This document shows, one piece after another, positions 9,201-16,794 of a DNA stretch of 64,000 bases (within the stretch, counting starts at the first letter, position 1; every line of letters begins with the position of its first letter). The DNA is from an uncultured Oscillospiraceae bacterium. GTDB taxonomy: Bacteria; Bacillota; Clostridia; Oscillospirales; Oscillospiraceae. A program made the translations under genes and the position numbers. The notes beneath the pieces were generated by a model. That model worked only from the letters and a program-made list of their open reading frames with translations. It was not told the DNA's origin and ran no database searches. The stretch covers positions 26,199-90,198 of the forward strand of contig CANQSF010000007.1 of NCBI GenBank assembly GCA_947626345.1. Reading direction: 5' to 3'.

Positions 9201-12200
9201 GGCAGCAGGCTTGTTCTCGCCATAGGTCCAGCCATCCTGGCTCACGCTGGCGATGAAAGAATTGGCCTCAGCCTTGGTGATCTCCAGCTCGCCCTGCTCG
9301 TACGCAAACGTTACATCGTAGTTCTTTACCTCGCCGACGATCTCAGCCTTGATATCAGTCGGGTACTTTTTGACTTCAGTCCCCTCAACCTTATTGCCGG
9401 TCACAGTCAGCTCTACGCCATACTGCTCTTTAAGCTCCGCAGCCGTGAGCTTTTTACCATCCACACTGATGGTGTACTCGCTGATCGTGTGCGGCTGGCC
9501 GTCATAGGTCTCAGACTTGGTCTCGCCCTCGATGGTGATGGTCAACGGAGCCTTCTCGATGGTCAGCTTGCCATTCTCGGTCTTCACCGTGAACTGCCCG
9601 GTCACGTCGTGACCAGCGGCGTCCGTCACAACAGCCTCGCCGGTGAAGGTCGTGGGATACTCGCCCGCATTGGTGCCGCTGGCGCTGGCGCTCAGGCCTT
9701 CCACCGTATAGGTGTTGTCCACGACCTCAAAGGTCAGGGTCTCGAAGCCGCTCACGCTGTGATTCTGGCCGTCATAGGTCACGGTATCGCTCTTGGCCTT
9801 GACGGTGATCTCGTACTTCTCCGTCCGGTCAGTGACCGTCAGTTTGCCCAACACCTGCTTGATATCGTAGTTGTCAGGATTAACGCTATCATCCAGCTCG
9901 TAGGTGAACTTGTTGTCGCTGGTGCCGACATAGAGCTGGCTGCCGGTCACATGGTAGGTCACACGCGCGGCATCGCCATTGACAAAGCCGCTTGCCGCGA
10001 TCATCTTCTTGGTCAGCGGGGTGCCGTCATATTCCTTGCTATCAGAGGCGGAGGTCAGCGTCACGGGACGCTTGTTGATGGTCAGCTTGCCGTCGTTCAC
10101 CACGAAGATCACATCGTAGTTCTTGCGGGCGGCCTCATCCGCCAGCTGGAAGTACTCCGCCTTCAGGACCGTAGTCCCCTCCGCAGGATAAGTGCCGGCG
10201 TCAGTGCCCTTGATCTTGGCCTGCTTCTCGTACCCTTCCATCAGTACCACATTCAGGCTGCCGATCTCGGCCTTGAACGCATCGGAAGCGCCATCGGGAT
10301 AAGTCCGATCGGTGATCTCGAAGCCCTCAGCGTACTGCTCTTTGCCGTTATAAACGACTTCGTTGTCATTGCCCGTGATGGTGATGGTGATCGCAGCCGG
10401 GTCGATCTTCAGCCAGCCGTCCTTAACTTCCACGGTGACTTCGCCGAAGGAGTCACTCTTGGCCGTGAATTTGCCCTCCAGGTTCATCGGATACTTTTCG
10501 TCTCCGGTGTTGGCTTCAATGCCGGAAGCCTTGGCAGCTTCCTGGCTGGGGCCATCAAGCGTCAGCCAGGTAGCATCTTCCAGGCTGTAAGTCTTATCTT
10601 CCTGGCCCTCCGTATGCACCTTCACGGTGACAGTGTAGCCGGTGACCTCCTGCAGCTCGCCGTTGTAAGTCTTGGTGTCCGCATTGCCCGTGATCTCGAC
10701 GGTCACGGTCTGCTTGCTGTCGGGGATGTTGTCGCTGTTGCTATCCTCGGAGAACTTCGCGGTGAAGGTGTAGGTCTGGCCGCCCTGGGCGGTGAAGCTC
10801 TGGCTCAGGCTCGCCTCGTTGGGATTGCCGATCGCGACATCGCTGGTCCAGCCATCGAACGCAAAGCCGGTATTGGCCTTGGCAGTGGCCTTAGCAGTCA
10901 CATTGCCGCTGGTCGCATGGTCCGCGAAGGTGATGACCTCATTCTCCTTCTCGGTGACAGTGCCCATGGTCTCGTCAGCACTCTCGTACTGGATGAACAC
11001 CTGGTACTTGTCGGGAGTCTTGTCTTCGTTGTTGTCCAGGGTGTACTTGGCTTCGACCTTCAGGTTGCGACGGTAGCCATCACCCGTGGCGTTTTCGGGC
11101 ATTTCGACCAGAACATAGTGGTGGCCATCGGTGCCATCCAGTTCACTCGGGATGTCCTTGGTCACATCCCAGGACCAGGGGCTCGTGGACAGATGCCAGT
11201 CAACTACAGGATCAACTCTGAACTCTTTTTTGTTTTGAATTTCAACGTTGTTTTCGTTCGTGTAGGTGATGACACCATCGAACCCGAACGGATCCCAAAT
11301 GGCCGTGAAGGACAGGTCACCCGTGGAGCCCTTCGAGATGGTAACCTCCTTCTCCGCCTCGCCTGCAGCGTGAGCTTTGGCCGTCGTGCCGCTGCCCATC
11401 TCCCAGCCCTTGAACTCATAGCCGTCCCGCTTGGGGTTCGTCAGATTGAAACTCTCAGTGTCCTTCGTATAGGTCGTGCGGTTCGGGTTCGTCCCGCCCT
11501 CGAAGTCGGAACCTTCCACGTTATTATAAGTAATGGTATACTCCGCCGTAACGAAGCGGAAGTCCACGAAAACGTTCTTCTCCGTCGCGGTGATCGTCAC
11601 TTTCTGCGTGAACGACTCGCCTTTAACGGGCTCATAGCCCTTCTGCAGCACCTTGTTGACGATATCCTGGTCCGCGGTGACGGTGAAGGTGCCGCTGGGG
11701 GCAGGCTTCGGCTCCTCGCTCTCGATCACTTTTTCACAGCTCATATAGCGGACGGTATACGTCACGTCCTCGAGCTGGATGTAATAGAAGGTGATCACAT
11801 TGCCGTTGGCCTTCAGCTCCAGCTCCTGGCTGACGTCGCCCTTCAGGACATAGCCTTCCACATTCACGGCCTGCGCGGTGACCTTGCTGCCGATCTCGCC
11901 CTCGCCGGTCTTTTCAATCGCCACGGGCTCGCGGGTCGCCTCGTCCAGGTACTTCACGGTGTACTCGACGAACTGGCTGTTCACTTCCCACTTGGCGTAG
12001 ACCCAAACGTCCTTGGTCAGGGGCTGGCCGATATCGTACGGCATTGTGCAAGTCTTATCGGAGTACCAGCCGGCGAAGACCTTGTTCTCCTGCTCGGCAG
12101 GCGTATTGCCCTTGGGAACGGTATTATAAGGGACCTTTTCCCAATCGAATACCTGATCACTATCGCTGTCCATGTAGATGATGGTGCGGTCGGGCAGCTT

Positions 12201-14639
12201 CCAGTCGGCGTAGAGGACCAGGCCCTTGGGCATCTTGTAGTCGCCCTTGTACTCCTCGGTGTGGCCCGGGTCGATGAACCAGCCCAGGAACGTGGCATCG
12301 CTTACGGGACTCTCGGGGTTAGCCAGATAGCCGCTGATATCTGCGTTCAGCTTGACCTGGTGGCTTGACAACAGCTTGCCCTGCCAGCCGTACAGCGTCA
12401 GAGGATAGGTCTTGGCGGTGTAGTAGAAGTCGTTGGTCCCCTGCCACGAGCCGTTCTTGTCCGGTCCATTGGGAAACGCATTGCTTTTATACCGCTCATA
12501 GCCGTCGATCTGGAACCACTCTTCGTCCACCGTCGGTTTAGTTCTATAGTCCCCATCCCTTTTTTGGAACGCGCTTGTCGTCACTGTGGTGTATTCTGAG
12601 AATTTCTTTCCATTGTACTCCTTAGTGCCATTGTCGTCTTCCACATAGTAGTGGAGGGTCTGAGTAACCTCCTTATCGTCCCCCTCCCCATCGTTCTCGT
12701 CATCATAGTAATAGTATGTGGCATCCTTCAGCATCTTATCCTGGAGATTCGTCGTCGTAGGGCGACCCAACACATTGGGATTCTCTGTCCAGGAATATCT
12801 GCCCGCCACTTCGTTCCACTGGTCCTTGATGCTGGCGCCGTATCTCGCGGTGATGGTCTTCATGTTACAAGAGGCATCGTGATGATGACCATAATAACTA
12901 AAATAACTCTCAGTCTTCCCGCAGAAGTAGAACGTCATGGTGTAGGTCTTGCGGGTGAAGTACACGCTCAGCACGCCGCTGCCGTCCGGCGCGACCTGGA
13001 TCTCGTCGGCCTTTTCAAAGACGAAATTCGTTCTGTCAAAACCTGCGGGGTAAGTGTTATACCGACTATTGGAATCGAAGGTGACCTTAGAATCCGCCCG
13101 GGCCTCCTTCTCCACGCTGCCGACAAAGGAATAGTTGTCGTCATCCGGGTTCTGCACCAGGTAGACCACCGTATATTTCACGTTCTGGGCCTTCCAATGG
13201 GCGTAAAGGGTGACGTTGTCGTTCAGGGTGACAAAAGTCCTTCTATCCCCGCCTTCCGGACTAGGGTACCAACCCAGGAAACTATAGCCCACGCGGGTCG
13301 GCTCAGCGTCTTTCACGTTGACAGTCGTCTCATAGTAGTCGCCCTTAGGGGAAACATAGGAGCCGCCCTGGGAGTCGAAGATCACATAGAGAGTGTCCGG
13401 AGTATAGGTGATGGTGACCACCGTGCCGCTCTCCGCAAGCATCTTGTTATCGATGTGGGAGGCCTGATAGCGCTCCATTTTCAGCGCCGTTGCCTGGGTC
13501 AGCTCGCCCACCACGCCGGTCTGCTTGGTAGTATCGAGAAGTTTGCCATTGTCCGAGCGCACATGCCGTACGGTGTACTCCGCCGTCGGGGCCTTCAGGA
13601 TCAGCTCGACGGTGACGTCCGCCGTCACATCGCCGGTGATCACGCCGTCCGCGTATGTAAAGCCTTCCGTGATGCTTTCCTGCTCATACTTGCTGTAGTC
13701 GCCCTTCAGCTCATAGTGCAGCTTGCCGTCCTCGACCTGCACGGTCTCGTTGACCACCAGCACATCGCCGGCGATGACGTTCACGGTCACATTGAAGGTC
13801 TCCACCTTCTCGATCTGAACGTGATCGATCTGGCCCTGATAGACGTCGTTCTCGATGCCGGGGCCGGCCTGCTGGCCGCCGCCCACGCCCACGACCCGGT
13901 AGCCGGCGGAGATCCGGTACTGGATGGTAGCCTGGGCAAACGCGCCGGTGTTGCTGACGATCACGTCCGCCGCCGTCAGCGCGGGGATCGAGCCGTCCAC
14001 TTCCATGCCCTCCTTGACCAGGGCGTAAGCGCTCAGGCTCAGTCCCTCCGCCAGGGCCGCGCCGTCCACGGTCACGACCTGCTGCTGGCTGAAGGTGCCG
14101 GCGTCGCTGTTGAGCACGTGGTCGATGACCAGGAGCACCTTCTCGGGCAGCTCGGGCTCGGCGGGCTTCTGCTCGGGCTCGGCGCTGGGCTCCGCGGGCT
14201 CCTCGGCCGGCTCGGCAGGGGCTTCGGTGGCCTCCGGGGCGGGCTGCATATTATTCACATCGCCCTCGGGCTCCTCAGCGGGCTCGTCGACGATCTCACC
14301 GGAGGGCTCGCCGCCGGTCTCGTCGGAGACCGCCTCGTCCTCGCCGGGCTGCTCAGCCGGCCCGTCGGAAGACGCCGCGTCCGCGTCGGGGTCGCTCTCG
14401 TCCGCCGCGGGCTCATTATTAGTATCAGGGATCACCAGGTCGGTCGAACCGCCTACTACCCCCCCCCCCTCGGAGGAGGACTTCTCCGTGGGCTGCTCGC
14501 TCACCACGGGCGCGGTCACGACAGGCGCAGTCTCTTCCTCACCAGCCGCCGCAATGGCGGAAATGTCCGCCATACCCATGGCGTTCATGGCGAAGAGGAA
14601 AACCAGTGCCAGCGCAACAAGCCGTTTCCAAGTCTTCAT
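6249..14639 (-). CDS. giant repeat-rich cell-surface protein (2796 residues)
   Basis: Secreted, membrane-anchored adhesin-like protein. Residues 1-33 form a signal peptide. Residues 34-170 are acidic and rich in Pro, Glu and Ala. From about 410 to 900 there are several InlB/Flg_new-type units (for example FDSQGGSYVSPKG ... FLGWYPSPEG ... LYAHWKA). From about 1215 to 1300, and again in three copies at about 2310-2620, are related units ending GGQTYTFTAKF or GGETYTFTAHF. Between 1310 and 2230 there are many MBG/YDG-like units with YDGQ or YNGK motifs. Near 2236-2300 is a MucBP-like unit. Residues 2620-2700 are PEDPD and TPD repeats. The C-terminus is one membrane helix (about 2752-2770) and a basic tail, with no LPxTG motif. 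An 11-G run falls in codons 57-61. The ribosome binding site is AAAGGAGA. Confidence 0.9.
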   Translation of the reverse strand: MKTWKRLVALALVFLFAMNAMGMADISAIAAAGEEETAPVVTAPVVSEQPTEKSSSEGGGVVGGSTDLVIPDTNNEPAADESDPDADAASSDGPAEQPGEDEAVSDETGGEPSGEIVDEPAEEPEGDVNNMQPAPEATEAPAEPAEEPAEPSAEPEQKPAEPELPEKVLLVIDHVLNSDAGTFSQQQVVTVDGAALAEGLSLSAYALVKEGMEVDGSIPALTAADVIVSNTGAFAQATIQYRISAGYRVVGVGGGQQAGPGIENDVYQGQIDHVQIEKVETFNVTVNVIAGDVLVVNETVQVEDGKLHYELKGDYSKYEQESITEGFTYADGVITGDVTADVTVELILKAPTAEYTVRHVRSDNGKLLDTTKQTGVVGELTQATALKMERYQASHIDNKMLAESGTVVTITYTPDTLYVIFDSQGGSYVSPKGDYYETTVNVKDAEPTRVGYSFLGWYPSPEGGDRRTFVTLNDNVTLYAHWKAQNVKYTVVYLVQNPDDDNYSFVGSVEKEARADSKVTFDSNSRYNTYPAGFDRTNFVFEKADEIQVAPDGSGVLSVYFTRKTYTMTFYFCGKTESYFSYYGHHHDASCNMKTITARYGASIKDQWNEVAGRYSWTENPNVLGRPTTTNLQDKMLKDATYYYYDDENDGEGDDKEVTQTLHYYVEDDNGTKEYNGKKFSEYTTVTTSAFQKRDGDYRTKPTVDEEWFQIDGYERYKSNAFPNGPDKNGSWQGTNDFYYTAKTYPLTLYGWQGKLLSSHQVKLNADISGYLANPESPVSDATFLGWFIDPGHTEEYKGDYKMPKGLVLYADWKLPDRTIIYMDSDSDQVFDWEKVPYNTVPKGNTPAEQENKVFAGWYSDKTCTMPYDIGQPLTKDVWVYAKWEVNSQFVEYTVKYLDEATREPVAIEKTGEGEIGSKVTAQAVNVEGYVLKGDVSQELELKANGNVITFYYIQLEDVTYTVRYMSCEKVIESEEPKPAPSGTFTVTADQDIVNKVLQKGYEPVKGESFTQKVTITATEKNVFVDFRFVTAEYTITYNNVEGSDFEGGTNPNRTTYTKDTESFNLTNPKRDGYEFKGWEMGSGTTAKAHAAGEAEKEVTISKGSTGDLSFTAIWDPFGFDGVITYTNENNVEIQNKKEFRVDPVVDWHLSTSPWSWDVTKDIPSELDGTDGHHYVLVEMPENATGDGYRRNLKVEAKYTLDNNEDKTPDKYQVFIQYESADETMGTVTEKENEVITFADHATSGNVTAKATAKANTGFAFDGWTSDVAIGNPNEASLSQSFTAQGGQTYTFTAKFSEDSNSDNIPDSKQTVTVEITGNADTKTYNGELQEVTGYTVTVKVHTEGQEDKTYSLEDATWLTLDGPSQEAAKASGIEANTGDEKYPMNLEGKFTAKSDSFGEVTVEVKDGWLKIDPAAITITITGNDNEVVYNGKEQYAEGFEITDRTYPDGASDAFKAEIGSLNVVLMEGYEKQAKIKGTDAGTYPAEGTTVLKAEYFQLADEAARKNYDVIFVVNDGKLTINKRPVTLTSASDSKEYDGTPLTKKMIAASGFVNGDAARVTYHVTGSQLYVGTSDNKFTYELDDSVNPDNYDIKQVLGKLTVTDRTEKYEITVKAKSDTVTYDGQNHSVSGFETLTFEVVDNTYTVEGLSASASGTNAGEYPTTFTGEAVVTDAAGHDVTGQFTVKTENGKLTIEKAPLTITIEGETKSETYDGQPHTISEYTISVDGKKLTAAELKEQYGVELTVTGNKVEGTEVKKYPTDIKAEIVGEVKNYDVTFAYEQGELEITKAEANSFIASVSQDGWTYGENKPAAVPEVKGKGSKNYDAPELTYLDANGEKVEGEPKYAGSYTVKATWKGDDNLPDLEATAVFTVAKKAITINKTETKTYTGEEITMEITGENITEGNLVYDDEMSLKATISGTAVGEYENVVGEATITNGDKDVTANYEVTITGKLTIKKAEAESYTATVSQADWTYGDEHSGPEATVTGAGSEGYSDPTFTYFDEEGNQLPGEPTDAGSYTVKATWKATKDLPEVSATDPFTIAPKAVEIHVKGTEQSKVYNGSEQSAEEPYFTVVGEPEGGLGVELNEHFVNEAKGTDVNTYPMGLTADDFTVTGNEKGNYTATVVVDSDGKLTITQKAVEIHVKGTEQEKTYNGSEQSADAPYFEVVGDLEGGLDVKLNEHFVNEAKGTNVNTYPMGLTADDFTVTGNEKGNYTATVVVDNDGHLTIKPVEATVTVQYVDEDAPDAALEEHTAVINEKGEYNHTAASELTVNGDHYVLDDEAEIKGQTFENTTVKVKYAKDNIGGENGDGTPDKYQVTIKYVADEGGTIGGETEVVKVETIPGNATSGNVTASATANANDGYAFDYWEGEQLTDGNADKAELTQSFQAKGGETYTFTAHFDKDEIGGGDDGKQPDETPDKYEAVIYYEADENGSVSEKFQTVKDIPEDGMENIELNSTATATTDGYAFDYWDGEEIERSYEATLSQDFTVKGGETYTFTAHFAEDTKGGNDPEKPGDGTPDKYQAFIQYVAGEGGSVNVIGEAVINLVDENGKPIESGTVTATATAVPNAGTHLFNGWTNDSDIEIENNVAALEQSFEAVGGQTYTFTANFRLIPPEIEPEEPPVDPEDPDEPDPPVDPEDPDQPDPPVDPDDPDVPEPPVDPDDPTPPAPVDPVIPDTPDTPDTPDTPDTPDAPETPDDGPAPAEDGPATVEIGDDAVPMADLPVDQGPDYDLSETENIEDNATPLGLMDDIQNCCILHFLLMLCALAVAVYYTYDAKRRQKKEFEVRSELGE
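7960..8515 (-). repeat. recent tandem duplication inside the giant surface gene
   Basis: Two adjacent copies about 279 bases long (93 codons) encode the units starting AVEIHVKGTEQ. Long stretches are identical at the DNA level, including the part encoding NTYPMGLTADDFTVTGNEKG, while other units in the protein are only similar at protein level. This points to recent duplication or gene conversion and a site for length variation. Confidence 0.85.
14459..14469 (-). repeat. G11 homopolymer tract in the 5' coding region of the giant surface gene
   Basis: The plus strand has eleven consecutive C, so the coding strand has eleven G, spanning codons 57-61 (Glu-Gly-Gly-Gly-Val) just after the signal peptide. 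In this assembly the tract keeps the reading frame open. Gain or loss of one G would shift the frame and truncate the protein. Such tracts cause phase variation in Campylobacter and Neisseria surface genes. Confidence 0.9.
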
Positions 14640-14798
14640 TGTTGCATCTCCTTTACTTTCCCGGGGCCCCGTGAGGCCTAATTTATATAATGTATGTCGT
14701 TCAGCTTCGCGGCAAATGCGCCGCCCTATCGCTTTTTCTATAACTTAAGACCGTTTCGCGGATAAAAACAGCTCAAAAATCCGGTCGAAAAATGGATT

Positions 14799-14815
14799 TG
14801 TAACCAAATTGTAAC
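14799..14815 (+). promoter_or_regulatory. WalR-like direct repeat upstream of the giant surface gene
   Basis: TGTAAC, five bases, TGTAAC fits the WalR (YycF) consensus TGTWAH-N5-TGTWAH known from Bacillus and Staphylococcus. It lies about 160 bases upstream of the giant gene. The 11-base period is typical of OmpR-family regulators in general, so another family member could bind. Confidence 0.4.
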
Positions 14816-15112
14816 CACTTTTTGGACCGTTTCGAGGCCCATCCATAAAATTCGACGTTATTCAGTGCGTTATGCCATAAATATTCACTGGTTTTTCCCT
14901 GCTCCGAGGGGATGTTTTATGCGAATAAGTATGTAAAATCGATGAATAATCATCCATTTTGGCCCCTGCGGGGCCTTTTCCCGGGTCCGCAGCTTATTTC
15001 TCCCCTCCCGGGGAAGGCGCTGGGCCCCCTTTGTAATATTTATACCATATACTCAAACCGAATGCAACTGTTTTGTATGAAATGCCCACTACAGAGCATG
15101 AACGACCATTTG

Positions 15113-15141
15113 TTCTATCGGCGCGCCCCGGGGCATAGACT
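15113..15141 (+). promoter_or_regulatory. possible sigma-E promoter of spoIIID
   Basis: CATAGACT (15134-15141) resembles the sigma-E -10 (CATACAnT), 32 bases before the start codon. GTTCTATC at 15113-15120 is a weak -35 candidate 13 bases upstream. Sigma-E control of spoIIID is known in B. subtilis. Confidence 0.35.
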
Positions 15142-15172
15142 GTGGCAAGTCAAAGTCAGTGGGGTGGTATGC

Positions 15173-15421
15173 GTGCGAGAGGACATCGAACAGCGCGCCC
15201 GGGACCTGGCGCTCTACATCGTGGAGAACAACGCCACCGTCCGGGACGCCGCGACCCACTTCCGGGTCTCCAAATCCACGGTGCACAAGGATCTGGCGGA
15301 GCGGCTGCGCCATGTGGACCGGCCGCTCTATGCCCAGGCCCGGGCCGTGCTGGAGCGCAACAAGGCCGAACGGCACCTGCGGGGCGGCGAGGCCACGCGG
15401 CGGAAATACAAAGGCGGCTGA
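15173..15421 (+). CDS. spoIIID: sporulation transcription factor SpoIIID
   Basis: Small mother-cell DNA-binding protein that modifies the sigma-E regulon and leads to sigma-K genes. The 82 residues from the GTG at 15173 (GGGGTGG upstream) align along the whole family: YIVENNATVRDAATHFRVSKSTVHKDL is the helix-turn-helix and RHLRGGEATRRKYKG the conserved basic C-terminus. An in-frame GTG at 15164 is an alternative. The frame stays open upstream to 14912, but that part has no SpoIIID character. A terminator follows, so it is probably monocistronic. Confidence 0.93.
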   Translation: MREDIEQRARDLALYIVENNATVRDAATHFRVSKSTVHKDLAERLRHVDRPLYAQARAVLERNKAERHLRGGEATRRKYKGG

Positions 15422-15428
15422 GGGAGTG

Positions 15429-15453
15429 CCGGGCGTCTCGCGCGCCCGGTTTT
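15429..15453 (+). terminator. terminator after spoIIID
   Basis: Hairpin CCGGGCG/CGCCCGG with a seven-base loop, followed directly by TTTT, eight bases after the spoIIID stop. Confidence 0.8.
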
Positions 15454-15455
15454 CC

Positions 15456-15484
15456 TTGACAGGGACAGGCGCAGATGGTAAGTT
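15456..15484 (+). promoter_or_regulatory. sigma-A promoter for the methionine gamma-lyase-like gene
   Basis: TTGACA (15456-15461), 17 bases, TAAGTT (15479-15484), directly after the spoIIID terminator and 26 bases before the next ATG. Confidence 0.7.
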
Positions 15485-15509
15485 ATCCTAAGGTAAAGGA
15501 GCGCTTGCC

Positions 15510-16790
15510 ATGAAACAGATGTACGCTTCTCTGGGCATCGGCCCGGAGGTCTATGGATACGGCGAGGCGGTGCTGGCCGGACTGCGGGAGCGGTTCGCCG
15601 CCATCGACGACACCGCCGAGTACAATCAGGCCAAGGTGCTGGCCGCCATGCAGAAAAACCGCGTCAGCGGCGGGTGCCTGGCCGCCAGCACCGGCTATGG
15701 CTACAACGACCTGGGCCGGGAGACCCTGGAGGCGGTGTACGCCGACTGCTTCCACACCCAGGCCGCCCTGGTGCGGCCCCAGATCACCTGCGGCACCCAT
15801 GCTCTGGCCCTGGCGCTGAGCGCCATCCTCCGGCCGGGGGACGAGCTCATGTCCCCCGTGGGCGCGCCATACGACACCCTGGAGGAGGTCATCGGCATCC
15901 GGCCCAGCCCCGGCTCCCTGGCGGAGTTCGGCATCGGCTACCGGCAGGCGGACCTGAAGCCGGACGGCAGCTTCGACTACGACGCCATCCGCGCCGCCAT
16001 CACGCCCAGAACGCGGCTCATTACCATCCAGCGCAGCAAGGGCTATGCCACCCGGCCCAGCCTCTCCGTGGAGCGGATCGGCCAGCTCATCGCCTTCTGC
16101 AAGAGCGCGAAGCCGGATGTGCTGTGCATGGTGGACAACTGCTACGGCGAGTTCGTCCAGCGCATCGAGCCATCCGACGTGGGGGCGGATATGACGGTGG
16201 GGTCGCTGATCAAGAACCCCGGCGGGGGCCTGGCCGCCGCGGGGGGCTATATCTGCGGCACGCAGGAGTGCGTGGAGGCATGCGCCCGGCGGCTCACCGC
16301 CCCCGGCCTGGGCAAGGAGGTGGGGGCCAATCTGGGCCAGCTGCCCGCCATGTACCAGGGGTTCTTCCTGGCCCCCACCGTCACGGCCGGGGCGCTGAAG
16401 GGCGCCATCTTCGCCGCCGGCGTGTATGAGAAGCTGGGCTTCGGCTGCGTGCCCGACGCCGTCGAGCCCCGGTACGACATCATCCAGGCGGTGACCCTGG
16501 GCTCGCCGGAGCGGATGGAGGCCTTTTGTCTCGGCATCCAGGCCGCCGCGCCGGTGGACAGCCACGTCACCCCTGTACCGTGGCCCATGCCGGGGTACGA
16601 CAGCGATGTGATCATGGCCGCCGGGGCCTTCGTGCAGGGCTCCTCCATCGAGCTTTCCGCCGACGGGCCCATCCGGCCGCCCTACGCGGTGTATTTCCAG
16701 GGCGGGCTCACCTGGTACCACGCCAAGACGGGCATCCTCATGAGCCTGCAAAAACTATACGAAAGAGGTCTCGTGGACCTGAAGGGATAA
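15510..16790 (+). CDS. PLP-dependent methionine gamma-lyase family protein (YnbB-like)
   Basis: Fold-type I PLP enzyme of the group long annotated as aluminium resistance protein or cystathionine beta-lyase family, typified by B. subtilis YnbB. Length is 426 residues, usual for the group. Landmarks are STGYGYNDLGRETLE, RPQITCGTHALALAL (cofactor phosphate region), MVDNCYGEF (the Asp that contacts the pyridine ring) and VGSLIKNPGGG around residue 235, whose lysine should form the Schiff base. The true substrate of the group is not settled. A good promoter and AAAGGAG site precede it. The DMT permease starts four bases after its stop, so they are co-transcribed. Confidence 0.85.
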   Translation: MKQMYASLGIGPEVYGYGEAVLAGLRERFAAIDDTAEYNQAKVLAAMQKNRVSGGCLAASTGYGYNDLGRETLEAVYADCFHTQAALVRPQITCGTHALALALSAILRPGDELMSPVGAPYDTLEEVIGIRPSPGSLAEFGIGYRQADLKPDGSFDYDAIRAAITPRTRLITIQRSKGYATRPSLSVERIGQLIAFCKSAKPDVLCMVDNCYGEFVQRIEPSDVGADMTVGSLIKNPGGGLAAAGGYICGTQECVEACARRLTAPGLGKEVGANLGQLPAMYQGFFLAPTVTAGALKGAIFAAGVYEKLGFGCVPDAVEPRYDIIQAVTLGSPERMEAFCLGIQAAAPVDSHVTPVPWPMPGYDSDVIMAAGAFVQGSSIELSADGPIRPPYAVYFQGGLTWYHAKTGILMSLQKLYERGLVDLKG

Positions 16791-16794
16791 AGAT

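Larger units (their letters stand above)
14640..15172. other. 533-base divergent region between the giant surface gene and spoIIID
   Basis: AT-rich compared with its surroundings. It holds the ribosome binding site of the giant gene, a direct repeat TGTAAC-N5-TGTAAC at 14799-14815, two copies of GACCGTTTCG (about 14750 and 14825), a small GC hairpin followed by TTTT (GGCCCC/GGGGCC near 14960-14980) and a sigma-E-like element close to spoIIID. I find no strong sigma-A promoter for the giant gene and no convincing gene in the region. Confidence 0.6.

Noticed and set aside
6000..12368. Very long open frame on the plus strand opposite the giant surface gene (over 2100 codons), and another of 676 codons at 12651-14681
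   Set aside because: Antisense shadows. Their composition (Val, Leu, Gly, His, Arg rich, with repeats mirroring the surface protein) follows from the codon bias of the repeat-rich sense gene. No ribosome binding site and no domain.
14890..15060. Riboswitch or cyclic-di-GMP aptamer in the leader between the surface gene and spoIIID
   Set aside because: I looked for a conserved core and found only one small GC hairpin and AT-rich sequence. No known aptamer pattern could be matched by eye.
14912..15172. N-terminal extension of spoIIID giving a 169-residue protein
   Set aside because: The upstream part has no SpoIIID similarity, includes a GC hairpin with a T run, and the family is about 80-95 residues. 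The GTG at 15173 fits.
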